Source: Marinobacterium mangrovicola (GTDB taxonomy: Bacteria > Pseudomonadota > Gammaproteobacteria > Pseudomonadales > Balneatricaceae). Taken from it: a stretch of 64,000 nucleotides of DNA. Position 1 is the first letter of the stretch. Every line of letters begins with the position of its first letter. The translations under genes were made by a program, and so were the position numbers. The stretch covers positions 600,580 to 664,579 of the forward strand of contig NZ_SMFU01000009.1 of assembly GCF_004339595.1 (NCBI RefSeq), in the 5' to 3' direction. This document shows, piece by piece, positions 50,259 to 60,902 of this stretch. The notes under the pieces are model-generated. The model ran no database searches and was not told the origin of the DNA. It saw nothing but the letters and a program-made list of their open reading frames with translations.

Positions 50259-51662
50259 ATGAGCTTTGGCCTGGAGCATGTTGATCTGCAGAGCTTTGAC
50301 GCCGGCGTTTTCCGCGCCTATGACATTCGCGGTATCGTCGGCGCATCACTGACCGAGCCCTTGGTTTACCATCTCGGCCGCGCCTTTGCCGCCAGCGCTC
50401 ACAGCCAGGGAATCGGCGAAGTGATTGTGGCTGCCGATGGCCGCCTCTCCGGGCCTCGCTTCAAAGAGGTGCTTACCCAGGGCCTGCTGGAGGGCGGCGT
50501 CGATGTGATCGATATCGGCTACGTGCCGACGCCGGTGCTCTACTTTGCCGCCCATCAGCACGCACACCAGACCGGCATCATGATCACCGGCAGCCATAAC
50601 CCATCGGACTATAACGGCTTCAAGATGATGCTGGCGGGCCATACCCTGTCCGGTGAAGAGATCCTGGCACTGCGTACCCGCATCGAGCAACGTGACTACA
50701 CCGAAGGCAAGGGACAACGCCGCGAAGAGGATGTGGCCGAAGCCTACCTGCAGCGGATCATCGGCGATGTGCACATTAATCGTCCATTGAAAGTAGTGGT
50801 GGACTGCGGCAACGGCATCCCTGGTATCCTCGCGCCGGAACTGACGCAACGCCTGGGTGTGGAGATCATCCCACTGTTCTGCGAGGTGGATGGCACCTTT
50901 CCCAACCACCACCCGGACCCGGGCAAGCTGAAAAACCTGCAGGACGTGATCGCCAAGGTAGTCGAAACCGGTGCTGATCTGGGCCTGGCGTTCGATGGTG
51001 ATGGCGACCGTGTCGGCGTGGTTACCGAGAAGGGCAAGGTGGTCTACCCGGACCGGGTCATGATGCTGTTCGCTGAAGATGTGGTATCGCGCAATCCAGG
51101 CGCCGAAATTCTGTTCGACGTAAAGTGCTCACGCCTGCTGCCGCAAGTGATCGAAAACGCCGGCGGCAAAGCCAGCATGTGGAAAACCGGCCACTCGCTG
51201 CTCAAGCGCAGGATGAAAGAGTGCGGCGCGCTGCTGGCCGGCGAGATGAGCGGCCATATCTTCTTCAAGGAGCGCTGGTTCGGTTTCGATGACGGTCTTT
51301 ACAGCGCTGTGCGCCTGCTGGAGATTCTCGCCAGGCGCGATGAAAGCGCCGATCGGGTTTTCAGCGCCTATCCTGAAGATATAAGTACACCTGAGCTCAA
51401 TATCCAGGTGACCGAAGAAAACAAGTTTCAGATTGTCGACGCGCTTCAGCAACTGGACTTCCCGGGTGGCGACATCTGCCGTATCGACGGTGTACGTGTC
51501 GATTACCCGGATGGCTGGGGCCTCGTACGCGCGTCCAATACAACCCCGGTCCTGGTGCTGCGTTTCGAGGCTGAAAATGAAGCCGCGCTGACGCGCATCC
51601 GTGACGAGTTCCAGGCCCGGTTGCACGGTATCGATGCCAGTCTCGATATACCCGAGGAGTAA
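50259..51662 (+). CDS. algC: Phosphomannomutase/phosphoglucomutase AlgC
   Basis: The 467-residue alpha-D-phosphohexomutase has the N-terminal FRAYDIRGIVG, the catalytic phosphoserine loop MITGSHNPSDYNGFKM (Ser near residue 109), the metal loop FDGDGDRVGVV and the sugar loop GEMSGHIFFKERW. It supplies mannose-1-P and glucose-1-P for exopolysaccharide and LPS. Order dut-algC-argB is conserved in pseudomonads. Confidence 0.95.
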   Translation: MSFGLEHVDLQSFDAGVFRAYDIRGIVGASLTEPLVYHLGRAFAASAHSQGIGEVIVAADGRLSGPRFKEVLTQGLLEGGVDVIDIGYVPTPVLYFAAHQHAHQTGIMITGSHNPSDYNGFKMMLAGHTLSGEEILALRTRIEQRDYTEGKGQRREEDVAEAYLQRIIGDVHINRPLKVVVDCGNGIPGILAPELTQRLGVEIIPLFCEVDGTFPNHHPDPGKLKNLQDVIAKVVETGADLGLAFDGDGDRVGVVTEKGKVVYPDRVMMLFAEDVVSRNPGAEILFDVKCSRLLPQVIENAGGKASMWKTGHSLLKRRMKECGALLAGEMSGHIFFKERWFGFDDGLYSAVRLLEILARRDESADRVFSAYPEDISTPELNIQVTEENKFQIVDALQQLDFPGGDICRIDGVRVDYPDGWGLVRASNTTPVLVLRFEAENEAALTRIRDEFQARLHGIDASLDIPEE

Positions 51663-51675
51663 GCCCGAGGGATAA

Positions 51676-52632
<957 letters not shown>

Positions 52633-52641
52633 GGATCCTGG

Positions 52642-53247
52642 ATGAGCGAAGTACAGCAGGAACGTAAAATTTCCCGTCGCGAGCAGATTTTGCAGTCGCT
52701 CGCGCAGATGCTGGAGGGCAATCCGGGCGCCCGCATCACCACCGCAGCCCTGGCCCGTGAAGTGGGAGTGTCGGAAGCGGCGCTCTATCGTCACTTCCCG
52801 AGCAAGGCAAGAATGTTCGAGGGTCTGATCGGCTTTATCGAAGATACTCTGTTTTCCCGTGTTAACCTGATCGTCGGCTCCGATGTCAGCGGCAAGCGCA
52901 AGTGTGAACAGATTCTGACGCTGCTGCTGGCATTTGTGGAAAAGAACCCGGGCATGGCCCGAATTCTGACCGGCGATGCCCTCTCCGGCGAAACCGAACG
53001 CCTGCGTAACCGGGTGAACCAGCTGTTTGAGCGTCTGGAAACCCAGCTCAAGCAGATCATGCGGGAAGCAGAGGTGCGTGAAGGTCTGCGCACCGAGATC
53101 CCCGCAGGCTCCAGCGCCAACCTGATACTCGCCACCGCCGAAGGTCGCATCCGTCAGTTTGTGCGCAGTGAGTTCAAGCGCCGACCCACCGAGTTCTGGC
53201 CAGAGCAGTGGGCACGTCTTGCCCAGGGTCTGTTCCGCGCCGCCTGA
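52642..53247 (+). CDS. slmA: Nucleoid occlusion factor SlmA
   Basis: The 201-residue TetR-fold protein has the SlmA N-terminus [56 protein letters not shown] and C-terminal [23 protein letters not shown]. SlmA binds chromosomal sites and blocks FtsZ assembly over the nucleoid. It is 10 bases after argB; a terminator follows. Confidence 0.96.
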   Translation: MSEVQQERKISRREQILQSLAQMLEGNPGARITTAALAREVGVSEAALYRHFPSKARMFEGLIGFIEDTLFSRVNLIVGSDVSGKRKCEQILTLLLAFVEKNPGMARILTGDALSGETERLRNRVNQLFERLETQLKQIMREAEVREGLRTEIPAGSSANLILATAEGRIRQFVRSEFKRRPTEFWPEQWARLAQGLFRAA

Positions 53248-53271
53248 CGCTGACAAGCGCCACAGCTCCTC

Positions 53272-53314
53272 CCACTACCCCGGCCGCCGTAAAGGTGCCG
53301 GGGTAGTGTTTTTT
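53272..53314 (+). terminator. Rho-independent terminator after slmA
   Basis: ACTACCCCGG (53274-53283) pairs with CCGGGGTAGT (53298-53307), followed by GTTTTTT. Confidence 0.93.
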
Positions 53315-53388
53315 ATCAACACCACAGCATAAAAAACGTACCGCCCATAACAACCAGAAAATAACGAACAACAAGAACAGGAAAGTTC

Positions 53389-54579
53389 ATGTCCACTCCC
53401 CTCAAAGGCCCCCTCTCGGGTCGCCCCTGGGCCATAGGCCTCGCTGTACTCGGCCTGATGCTGGCCGCCATCAACCTGCGTGGCGGCCTGGTCGTCATCG
53501 GCCCACTGGTGGAAGATATCCGCCATAGCCTCCATTTCAGCGCCAGTCAGTTCAGTACGCTGACCACCCTGCCACTGCTCTGCTTCGCCGTTGTCTCGGC
53601 GCTGGTGCCACTGCTGACCCGCAAGATCACGCCGCCACTGCTGGTGCTCGGAGCTCTGCTGCTGATCAGCGCGGGCGCCGCTCTCAGGGTGATCCCACCC
53701 TTCCCGGTAATCTTGGTCGGTACGCTCCTGATCGGCTCGGCCATCGCCATTCTTAACGTGCTGATACCGGGCCTGGTGAAGGCCTATTTCCCCAACCATA
53801 CAGGCGTGATGACCGGCTTCTACTCGGTGACGCTCTCAGCCGGTGCCGGGCTCGGGGTTTACCTGGCGGTACCGCTGCGTGAGATGTTTATGGACTGGCG
53901 CGCACCGATGCTGCTCTGGGCACTGCTGCCGCTGCTGTGCCTGCCGCCCTGGCTGTTCCTGCTGCGGATCCACAGCCAGAACTATCAGCCCCCCAAGGCC
54001 TCCAAGGTCAACCTGCTACGCAGCTATCGGGCCTGGGCGATTACCGGCTACATGGGCCTGCAGTCGGCGTTTTTCTACAGCATTGCCACCTGGCTGCCCA
54101 ACATGCTGATCGATAACGGGCTCTCCGATATGGAAGCGGGCACCGCTGCATCCATGGTCAACCTGGTTGGCATCCCGGCGAACCTGCTTGCGCCGATGAT
54201 CGCCACCCGGATGCACGATCAACGGCCGATGGTTATCGTTATTTTCCTGATCAGCCTAACCGGGCTCGGTGGCCTCCTGCTGATGCCCTCTCTGGCGATT
54301 ATCTGGGCATCCTGTATTGGTCTGGGTGCTGGCGGTGCACTGAGCCTGGCACTGGCACTGTTCGCGCTGCGCAGTGAAAACACGACCCAGGCACTGTCAC
54401 TGTCAGCCATGGCTCAGTCATTTGGCTATCTGATCGCTGCCGGCGGGCCGCTGGTTATCGGCGCACTGCACGACCTGACCGCGGGCTGGGCCGTGGCGCT
54501 GATTCTGCTACTGGTACTGCAGGTTATTCAGTTCACTTCAGGCATGATCGCCGCGAAGCCGGGAACACTGAGTAACTGA
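53389..54579 (+). CDS. CynX/NimT-family MFS transporter
   Basis: The 396-residue protein has twelve membrane helices and the CynX-type sequence: LAAINLRGGLVVIGPLVEDIRHSL, FSTLTTLPLLCFAVVSALVPLLTRK, VLIPGLVKAYFPNHTGVMTGFYSVTLSAGAGLG, and SLSAMAQSFGYLIAAGGPLVIGALHDLTAGW. Family members move cyanate, nitroimidazole or similar small molecules; the substrate here is unknown. The end of the gene contains a threefold ACTGAGTA-like tandem repeat, and a small TGAGTCA/TGACTCA hairpin (54585-54602) follows. Confidence 0.88.
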   Translation: MSTPLKGPLSGRPWAIGLAVLGLMLAAINLRGGLVVIGPLVEDIRHSLHFSASQFSTLTTLPLLCFAVVSALVPLLTRKITPPLLVLGALLLISAGAALRVIPPFPVILVGTLLIGSAIAILNVLIPGLVKAYFPNHTGVMTGFYSVTLSAGAGLGVYLAVPLREMFMDWRAPMLLWALLPLLCLPPWLFLLRIHSQNYQPPKASKVNLLRSYRAWAITGYMGLQSAFFYSIATWLPNMLIDNGLSDMEAGTAASMVNLVGIPANLLAPMIATRMHDQRPMVIVIFLISLTGLGGLLLMPSLAIIWASCIGLGAGGALSLALALFALRSENTTQALSLSAMAQSFGYLIAAGGPLVIGALHDLTAGWAVALILLLVLQVIQFTSGMIAAKPGTLSN

Positions 54580-54610
54580 GTAACTGAGTCAGACCTGACT
54601 CAAAGGCGGG

Positions 54611-55393
54611 TCAATGAGGCGCGGTGTTCTGCCGCGCAAGAAGACGTCTCTGGGCGTCTTCGATCTCTTCCAGATAAGCCGCTGCCGACATCTGCACGAT
54701 CCCCAGTTCACCAAGGGTTGGCAGCATTGTCTGCAGCACACTAATCGTCTCCGGGTAGGGGTGTCCGATCACCACCGCCCTTCCCTCTGTCAGGGCCAGG
54801 TCGACGGCGCGCTTGAACTCATGAGTGATCGCCTCGATTGAGCGGTCATGATCAAGAAACACGTTCCGCTCCGCCGCAGGTACGCCAGCCGATTGAGCCA
54901 TTGCCAAGGCCCGCGTCGCGGCTGTAGTACGGCTGTCGATAAAGAACAAGCCACGGTTGTGGATAACCTCCATCACCCAGCTCATCGGCTCATCAAGCTG
55001 GGTAAGCAGGCTCCCCATATGGTTGTTGACGCCTATCGCTTCGGGAATGGAGTCCAGCGAATCACTGAGCTGCTTCTGCATCTGCTCCCGGCTCTGCTCC
55101 GGCGTCAGCGCACCGGGCCCAAGCTTCAGATGACGGGTGTTCTCCATCGGCGCATGCAGAATCACCTCTTTGCTCTGGGCAGAGGCTTCACGACTGAGTT
55201 CACGGGAGTGTGGCCGAAACGGCAGGATGGCGTAGGTGATCGGGCCGGGCAGCGCGATGGCCGCCCGCCCCCGTTCGAGATTGAGGCCGACATCGTCGAT
55301 GATCAGTACCAGCTTGGGACGCTCAGCCAGCGGTGCGGCCCAAGCCGGCAGGGCCAGCAGGCAAAGCGCTATCAGCGAAAGCCTGATGGCCAC
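54611..55393 (-). CDS. yibQ: Divergent polysaccharide deacetylase family protein (YibQ)
   Basis: The 260-residue exported protein has a signal peptide (MAIRLSLIALCLLALPAWA) and the divergent NodB-like fold: PKLVLIIDDVGLNLERGRAAIALPGPITYAILPFRPHS, EVILHAPMENTRHLKLGPGALT, GVNNHMGSLLT and FIDSRTTAATRA. The conserved histidines of the family are present. Last gene of gpmI-envC-ctpA-yibQ, 4 bases after ctpA. Substrate not established; a peptidoglycan or cell-envelope role is inferred from the operon. Confidence 0.9.
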   Translation of the reverse strand: MAIRLSLIALCLLALPAWAAPLAERPKLVLIIDDVGLNLERGRAAIALPGPITYAILPFRPHSRELSREASAQSKEVILHAPMENTRHLKLGPGALTPEQSREQMQKQLSDSLDSIPEAIGVNNHMGSLLTQLDEPMSWVMEVIHNRGLFFIDSRTTAATRALAMAQSAGVPAAERNVFLDHDRSIEAITHEFKRAVDLALTEGRAVVIGHPYPETISVLQTMLPTLGELGIVQMSAAAYLEEIEDAQRRLLARQNTAPH

Positions 55394-55397
55394 CGGA

Positions 55398-56699
55398 TCA
55401 CCCCTGGTTCAGCTGGTTTGCCGAAACGATATTCAGCGCCTTGAGCAGGTTCAACGCCTGGTAAAGCTGGATATCCCGCTCGGCCAGATGGCTGTCGCCG
55501 TTGCCTGCCAGGCTATCTTCGGCACCATTCTCCAGGTGCCCCACCAGGTCACGTTCCTTAACCAGATTTTCATGTTCAACCTGGGTCAGACGCCCCTCTT
55601 CAACCATCACATCCGGGTGGATACCCTGGGCCTGAATAGAACGGCCGCTCGGCGTGTAGTAACGCGCCGTGGTCAATTTAACCGCACGATCACTGCCCAG
55701 CGGCAGTACAGTCTGTACCGAGCCTTTACCGAAGCTGTCGGTGCCCATCAGCACAGCGCGGTGATGGTCCTGCAACGCGCCTGCAACGATCTCGGAAGCA
55801 GATGCGGAGCCTCCGTTAATCAGCACTACCAGCGGTAGGTCTGGCGCCTGAGTCGCCGCCTGAGCGCTGAATTCAAGCTGAGAGCTCGGCAGACGCCCTT
55901 CGGTGTAAACGATCAATCCATCTTTCAAGAAGGTGTCGGCCACATCCACGGCGGCCTGAAGCACACCACCGGGGTTGTTGCGCAGATCCAGAACCAGGCC
56001 TTCCAGCGGCTGCTCCTGCTGCATTTCACTGATCGCCTTGCGCATATCTTCGGCAGTGTTGAGCTGGAACTGAGTCAGGCGCAGATAGCCGTAACCCGGT
56101 TCAAGCAGGCGATTTTTGACGCTGGCCACCTTGATGGAATCACGTACCAGGGTGACCTCAAAGGGTTTCTCGACGCCGTCGCGGACGATGGTCAGTACGA
56201 TTTCACTACCGATTTCCCCACGCATCAGTTCCACCGCCTCATTCAGCGGCATCCCCTGTACCGGGGTATCGTCAAGCTTGATGATCAGATCGCCCGCCTT
56301 GATGCCGGCGCGCTGGGCCGGGGTATCGTCGATCGGGGCGATAACGCGCACGAAGCCATCTTCCTGGCCAACCTCGATACCCAGGCCGCCAAACTCTCCG
56401 CTGGTATGTACCTGAAGACTTTCGAACGCTTCCGGCTCCAGGTAAGTGGAGTGCGGGTCCAGCCCTGACAGCATGCCGCGAATCGCATCCTCCAGCAGCA
56501 CCTTGTCATCTACCGGCTCGACATAGGCATCCTTGATGCGGCCATAGACCTCAGCGAACATCCGCAGCTCTTCCAGCGGCAGCGTCGTTTGCGGATCAGC
56601 ACTCTCGGCCTCCTGCGACCAGGCCGTGCCAGGCAGAGACAGGGTCACCGCAAGCCCGAGCAGCAGGGGAGTTCTTTTTACACTGGCAAGAAGATTCAT
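55398..56699 (-). CDS. ctpA: S41-family carboxyl-terminal processing protease
   Basis: The 433-residue periplasmic protease has a signal peptide (to about residue 28), an N-terminal helical region, a PDZ domain (GGLGIEVGQEDGFVRVIAPIDDTPAQRAGIKAGDLIIKL, about 95-170), and the S41 core with the nucleophile in INGGSASASEIVAGAL and the general-base lysine in MGTDSFGKGSVQTVLPLG. CtpA enzymes cut peptidoglycan hydrolases and other exported proteins. Between envC and yibQ in a conserved run. Confidence 0.94.
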   Translation of the reverse strand: MNLLASVKRTPLLLGLAVTLSLPGTAWSQEAESADPQTTLPLEELRMFAEVYGRIKDAYVEPVDDKVLLEDAIRGMLSGLDPHSTYLEPEAFESLQVHTSGEFGGLGIEVGQEDGFVRVIAPIDDTPAQRAGIKAGDLIIKLDDTPVQGMPLNEAVELMRGEIGSEIVLTIVRDGVEKPFEVTLVRDSIKVASVKNRLLEPGYGYLRLTQFQLNTAEDMRKAISEMQQEQPLEGLVLDLRNNPGGVLQAAVDVADTFLKDGLIVYTEGRLPSSQLEFSAQAATQAPDLPLVVLINGGSASASEIVAGALQDHHRAVLMGTDSFGKGSVQTVLPLGSDRAVKLTTARYYTPSGRSIQAQGIHPDVMVEEGRLTQVEHENLVKERDLVGHLENGAEDSLAGNGDSHLAERDIQLYQALNLLKALNIVSANQLNQG

Positions 56700-56720
56700 A
56701 GCTTATCCTTGAAGTGGTTT

Positions 56721-57857
56721 TCAGCGGTCTGCCAGCCAGGGGGCCGGATCGATAGAGCGCCCGCCTTTGCGGATCGCGAAATAGAGGCCGGTTTCATCAT
56801 AGCCACCGCTGTCGCCGGTGGTCGCAACCACCTCGCCCGGTCTGACCCAGGCGCCGGTGTCACGCAACAGACTCTCGTTGTGTCCATACAAACTCATATA
56901 ACCGCCGCCATGATCAATGATCAAGAGCAAACCGTATCCACGCAGCCAATCGGCAAATACGACGCGACCTGAATGCACTGCGTGTACCTCCCGCCCGGTG
57001 CGGGCACCGATCAACACACCCTCGTAAGCCAGGTCATTCACTTTCTGACCGAAGCCTCGCTTGATACTGCCATCCACGGGCCAGGGAAGCTTGCCTTTAA
57101 GCTGGTCAAAATCCTGGTTGGCGGTTTCAAGCTGGGAGCGGCGGATCGATTCACGGATCTGCTCCAGCAGGTTCTGCAACTGGGCCTGATCCTTCTTCAG
57201 TCCGGAAAGACGCTGCTGATCCTGCGCCATTGCCGACTTCAGTTTGGCCAGGTTGTTTTCCCTTTGCTGGCGGGCAGACTCGAGGTTACGCTGCTGTGCT
57301 TCCAACTCTTCACGTTTGGCAAACAGCGCTGCGCTGGTATCGGCAGCCTGGCTGCGGGTCGCGTTGAGCGCCTCAAGCTGGGTACGGTAGGTTTGCATCT
57401 GCTCGATCAGTTGCGCGTTGAGCTGATCGTAATAATAGATCAGCCGTTCGACCCGCGCCGGATCGCGATCTGTGAGCATCAGTTGCAGCTGGGGCTGGCG
57501 GCCTTCGCGATATTGCGCTCGTAACTGTTCCTGGACCCGCCCGGCGCTGGCCTCGACCTGACGCTCCAGTTCAGCTTCACGCTCTTCCAGTCCATCCAGG
57601 TCGGTACCCAGGCCGTCGATCTCATTATTGAGCTGACGCAGCTCCCCGGTGACCTGGCTGATCTGCTTCTCGCTGTCACGCAGCGCCTGCTGCAGCTCTT
57701 TCTGCTCCGAACGCTGACGTTCGATGTCTCTCTGCACCGAAGCGATCTCATCCTTGAGTGCTTCGATCCGCTTCGCGGTTTCACGCGCCTCCTGCTCGCT
57801 CGCTGCCATCGATGGCAGCGAAACAAGCAGCACGAGCATCAGTAGTAAAAGGCGCAT
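56721..57857 (-). CDS. envC: Murein hydrolase activator EnvC
   Basis: The 378-residue protein has a signal peptide (MRLLLLMLVLLVSLPSMA), a long coiled coil (about 20-245), and a C-terminal LytM/M23 domain (EVHAVHSGRVVFADWLRGYGLLLIIDHGGGYMSLYGHNESLL). The final HxH of active M23 enzymes is replaced by FAI in GLYFAIRKGG, so it is non-catalytic and acts as an activator of AmiA/AmiB amidases, recruited by FtsEX (23.4-25.1 kb). Confidence 0.94.
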   Translation of the reverse strand: MRLLLLMLVLLVSLPSMAASEQEARETAKRIEALKDEIASVQRDIERQRSEQKELQQALRDSEKQISQVTGELRQLNNEIDGLGTDLDGLEEREAELERQVEASAGRVQEQLRAQYREGRQPQLQLMLTDRDPARVERLIYYYDQLNAQLIEQMQTYRTQLEALNATRSQAADTSAALFAKREELEAQQRNLESARQQRENNLAKLKSAMAQDQQRLSGLKKDQAQLQNLLEQIRESIRRSQLETANQDFDQLKGKLPWPVDGSIKRGFGQKVNDLAYEGVLIGARTGREVHAVHSGRVVFADWLRGYGLLLIIDHGGGYMSLYGHNESLLRDTGAWVRPGEVVATTGDSGGYDETGLYFAIRKGGRSIDPAPWLADR

Positions 57858-57880
57858 GAATCAGGTCCAGAGGCCCCGTA

Positions 57881-59431
57881 TCAGTTAAAGTGTGCCAGGT
57901 TTTTACCGTTCATTTCCGCCGGTGCATCCAGCTCCATCATCGCCAGCAGCGTCGGCGCCAAGTCGCACAATGCACCTTCGTCCAGCGTCAACCGATCTGC
58001 ACGCGGACCATCGTAGATCAACGCCACCGGCCAGTTGGTGTGGGATGTATGTGGTTGACCTGTCTCCGGGTTGACCATCAGCTCGACGTTACCGTGGTCG
58101 GCGGTAATCAGCGTCTCACCGTCGACTTCAGCCATGGCTGCCAGAACCCGTGCCAGGCACTCGTCCAGCACTTCTACCGCTTTAACCGCGGCATCGAATT
58201 TACCGGTATGACCGACCATATCACCGTTGGCGAAGTTGCAGACGATCAGGTCAAACTGGCGGCTGAGGATCGCCTCGACCAGCTTGTCGGTTACTTCCGG
58301 CGCGCTCATCTCCGGCTTGAGATCATAGGTGGCTACCTGCGGGGAAGGCACCAGGATACGCTCTTCTCCCGGGTAGACCGCCTCTTCACCACCATTAAAG
58401 AAGAAGGTGACATGGGCATACTTTTCGGTTTCCGCGATGCGCAGCTGGGTTTTGCCCAGGCCGGAGAGGTATTCACCGAGACCGTTGTAGAGTTTTTCCG
58501 GCGGATAGGCGCAGCTGGCCGGGATATCCGCCGCGTACTGCGTCAGCATCACGTAGTCAGCCAGGGCCGGGCGCATCTTGCGGTCGAAACCATCGAAGTT
58601 GTCATCGACAAAGCAGCGGGTGATTTCACGGGCCCGGTCAGGACGGAAGTTCGCGCAGACAACCGCGTCGCCGTCTTTGATCAGACCTTTCGGATGCCCC
58701 GCCATATCGGTGATCACGGTGGCGGTGACGAACTCATCGTTTTCATCTCGAGCATAGGCTTCGGCCAGTGCCTGCTGCGCGGACTGGGCACGCTGGGTAG
58801 ACTCACCCGCGGTCATCGCATCATAGGCCTGCTGCACACGGTCCCAGCGGTTATCGCGGTCCATGGCGAAGTAACGCCCCACCACGGTGGCGATTGCACC
58901 GGTGCCAAGCTCACGGAATTTCGCTTCAACCTTGGCGATTGAGGGCTCGGCAGAACGCGGCGGCATATCACGGCCATCAAGGATTGCGTGCAGATACACC
59001 TCTTTGGCACCACGCTTCACCGCCATCTCAGCCAGCGCAAGCATATGGTCTTCATGGCTGTGTACACCACCCGGCGAGAGCAGACCCAGCAGATGCACCG
59101 CCTTACCGGCGGAGATCGCTTTATCCATCGCGCTGGTCAGCGCCGGGTTTTCGCCAACGCTGCCATCCTCAATCGCCTTGGTGATGCGGGTCAGATTCTG
59201 GTAGACGATACGACCGGCACCGATATTCATATGGCCCACTTCGGAGTTGCCCATCTGCCCTTCCGGCAGACCCACCGCCATACCGGAGGTTTTGATCCGG
59301 CTATTGGGCTTGGAGGCAAGCAGTTTATCCCAGGTCGGCGTCTGCGCCGCCTGGATAGCGGAAGAAGGGGTCGCCTCGATACCGAAACCATCGAGAATTA
59401 TCAGTGCTTTGGTTGAACGTGCTTGAGTCAT
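57881..59431 (-). CDS. gpmI: 2,3-bisphosphoglycerate-independent phosphoglycerate mutase
   Basis: The 516-residue protein (ATG at 59431; a GTG one codon earlier is possible) has the alkaline phosphatase-type metal sites: ALIILDGFG, catalytic Ser in [54 protein letters not shown] and [10 protein letters not shown]. It interconverts 2- and 3-phosphoglycerate in glycolysis using Mn2+. First gene of the operon leading to envC-ctpA-yibQ. Confidence 0.97.
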   Translation of the reverse strand: MTQARSTKALIILDGFGIEATPSSAIQAAQTPTWDKLLASKPNSRIKTSGMAVGLPEGQMGNSEVGHMNIGAGRIVYQNLTRITKAIEDGSVGENPALTSAMDKAISAGKAVHLLGLLSPGGVHSHEDHMLALAEMAVKRGAKEVYLHAILDGRDMPPRSAEPSIAKVEAKFRELGTGAIATVVGRYFAMDRDNRWDRVQQAYDAMTAGESTQRAQSAQQALAEAYARDENDEFVTATVITDMAGHPKGLIKDGDAVVCANFRPDRAREITRCFVDDNFDGFDRKMRPALADYVMLTQYAADIPASCAYPPEKLYNGLGEYLSGLGKTQLRIAETEKYAHVTFFFNGGEEAVYPGEERILVPSPQVATYDLKPEMSAPEVTDKLVEAILSRQFDLIVCNFANGDMVGHTGKFDAAVKAVEVLDECLARVLAAMAEVDGETLITADHGNVELMVNPETGQPHTSHTNWPVALIYDGPRADRLTLDEGALCDLAPTLLAMMELDAPAEMNGKNLAHFN

Positions 59432-59640
59432 CACAAATGTCTATTCAATCTGATTTATATTTCGGAACTGATCACCCACTCTCGGCGTACTGTCGCGTTA
59501 AGACGCCGCTTTCTTCGAGACTGATCTGGATTCCCGTTCTCGCCAAGAGTTCCGTTCCGCAGCATAGATCTGGTCAAACGAGTTTACCCTACCTTGCCCC
59601 CCAACGGCCAAATTCCTGGCTCAAACCTTATCCACCGCGC

Positions 59641-59663
59641 GCCGCACATGTATACTGTGCGGC
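59641..59663. promoter_or_regulatory. Palindrome overlapping a -10 element in the gpmI/rhodanese intergenic region
   Basis: GCCGCACA (59641-59648) and TGTGCGGC (59656-59663) are perfect inverted arms around TGTATAC. TATACT (59651-59656) is a plausible -10 for the rightward rhodanese-grxC-secB genes; the -35 (about 59628) is weak. The rest of the 263-base gap shows nothing recognisable. Confidence 0.5.
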
Positions 59664-59694
59664 CTGTTGACTAGCCCCCAATTAGGGAAGCCTT

Positions 59695-60108
59695 ATGGAT
59701 CGCGTGATTGAATTCGTCTCTCAACATTATTACCTGATTGCTGCCTGGGTTCTGACCCTGGCGATGCTGCTCTGGACCGAGAGCCGCAAATCCGGCAAAT
59801 CGGTTTCGCCCGCCGAGGCCACCCGACTGATCAACAAGGAAGGTGCCACCGTGATCGATATCCGACCGAAAAAAGAGTGGGATACCGGCCATATCACCGG
59901 CGCACTGCATCTGCCGCTGGCCGATCTGGACAAGCGCATGGGCGAGATCAAGGCGGATAAATCCAAGCCTGTTATCGTTGTCTGCAACGTAGGCCAGGCT
60001 GCTGCTTCTGCGACCAAAAAGCTCAAGGCCGAAGGCTTTACCCAGGCCATCCGCATGTCCGGTGGCATGACCGAGTGGCGCGGCCAGAACATGCCCGTGG
60101 TGAAATAA
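59695..60108 (+). CDS. yibN: Membrane-anchored rhodanese (YibN)
   Basis: The 137-residue protein has an N-terminal membrane anchor (HYYLIAAWVLTLAMLLW, about 10-26) and one rhodanese domain: ATVIDIRPKKEWDTGHITGALHLPLADL and the active-site loop VVCNVGQAA with the catalytic cysteine. A sulfurtransferase role is inferred. The stop overlaps the grxC start (TAATG), and the order yibN-grxC-secB matches E. coli. Confidence 0.93.
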   Translation: MDRVIEFVSQHYYLIAAWVLTLAMLLWTESRKSGKSVSPAEATRLINKEGATVIDIRPKKEWDTGHITGALHLPLADLDKRMGEIKADKSKPVIVVCNVGQAAASATKKLKAEGFTQAIRMSGGMTEWRGQNMPVVK

Positions 60109-60365
60109 TGCAGCCCGTCGACATCTATCTGACGCGCTGGTGCCCGTTTTGCTCACGGGCGATTATGCTGCTCGAGCACAAGGGCGTAGCCTACAACGCC
60201 ATCGATGTGGATACCGATCCAACGCTGCGCCAGACCATGATGCAGCGTGCCAATGGCCGTCATACCGTGCCGCAGATTTTCATCGGTGATACCCATGTCG
60301 GCGGATGCGACGAAATCTTCGCGCTGGAGCGGCGTGGAGAACTGGATCCACTGCTGGCAGACTGA
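60108..60365 (+). CDS. grxC: Glutaredoxin 3
   Basis: The 85-residue protein MQPVDIYLTRWCPFCSRAIM has the redox pair in CPFC (E. coli GrxC has CPYC), plus HTVPQIFIGDTHVGGCDE with the cis-Pro and glutathione-binding residues. The ATG at 60108, overlapping the previous stop, gives the family's normal length; an upstream in-frame ATG is inside yibN. Confidence 0.96.
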   Translation: MQPVDIYLTRWCPFCSRAIMLLEHKGVAYNAIDVDTDPTLRQTMMQRANGRHTVPQIFIGDTHVGGCDEIFALERRGELDPLLAD

Positions 60366-60398
60366 GCACCGACCTGTTACCCATCAAAGGAAAATCCG

Positions 60399-60851
60399 AT
60401 GTCCGAGAACCAACAGAAACAGCCCCAGTTCGCGCTGAAGCGCGTTTACCTGAAAGACGCTTCTCTGGAAACGCCTGCTGCTCCGGGTGTATTCACCAAG
60501 CAGTGGCAGCCGGAAGTTAACCTTGATATCAACACTCGCAGCTCATCCCTGGACGCAGAACACTACGAAGTCGTTCTGTCTCTGACCGTGACTGTTAAGA
60601 ACGAAGGCGAGCCGGCATTCCTGATCGAAGTGCAGCAGGCGGGTATCTTCCTGCTGGCGGGTCTCGGCGAAGCTGAAACCAAACACACCCTGGGCGCGTT
60701 CTGCCCGAACCTGCTGTTCCCTTACGCTCGCGAAGCGATCGACAACCTGGCGTCCAAGGCGAGCTTCCCGGCTCTGATGCTGGCACCGGTCAACTTCGAT
60801 GCGCTGTACGCTCAGCAGCAGCAGAAAGCCGCAGAAGCCGAAAAACACTGA
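60399..60851 (+). CDS. secB: Protein export chaperone SecB
   Basis: The 150-residue acidic protein has SecB sequence: [50 protein letters not shown] and [35 protein letters not shown]. The tetramer keeps preproteins unfolded for SecA. Ends the yibN-grxC-secB run. Confidence 0.97.
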   Translation: MSENQQKQPQFALKRVYLKDASLETPAAPGVFTKQWQPEVNLDINTRSSSLDAEHYEVVLSLTVTVKNEGEPAFLIEVQQAGIFLLAGLGEAETKHTLGAFCPNLLFPYAREAIDNLASKASFPALMLAPVNFDALYAQQQQKAAEAEKH

Positions 60852-60866
60852 TCGGCTCCCGGTTCA

Positions 60867-60899
60867 CTGACCGCGGACTCAATAATCTGCCGCGGTCAG
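60867..60899. terminator. Hairpin between convergent secB and DTW gene
   Basis: CTGACCGCGG (60867-60876) pairs perfectly with CCGCGGTCAG (60890-60899). There is no T-run on either side, so any termination is likely inefficient or factor-assisted. Confidence 0.5.
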
Positions 60900-60902
60900 C
60901 CT

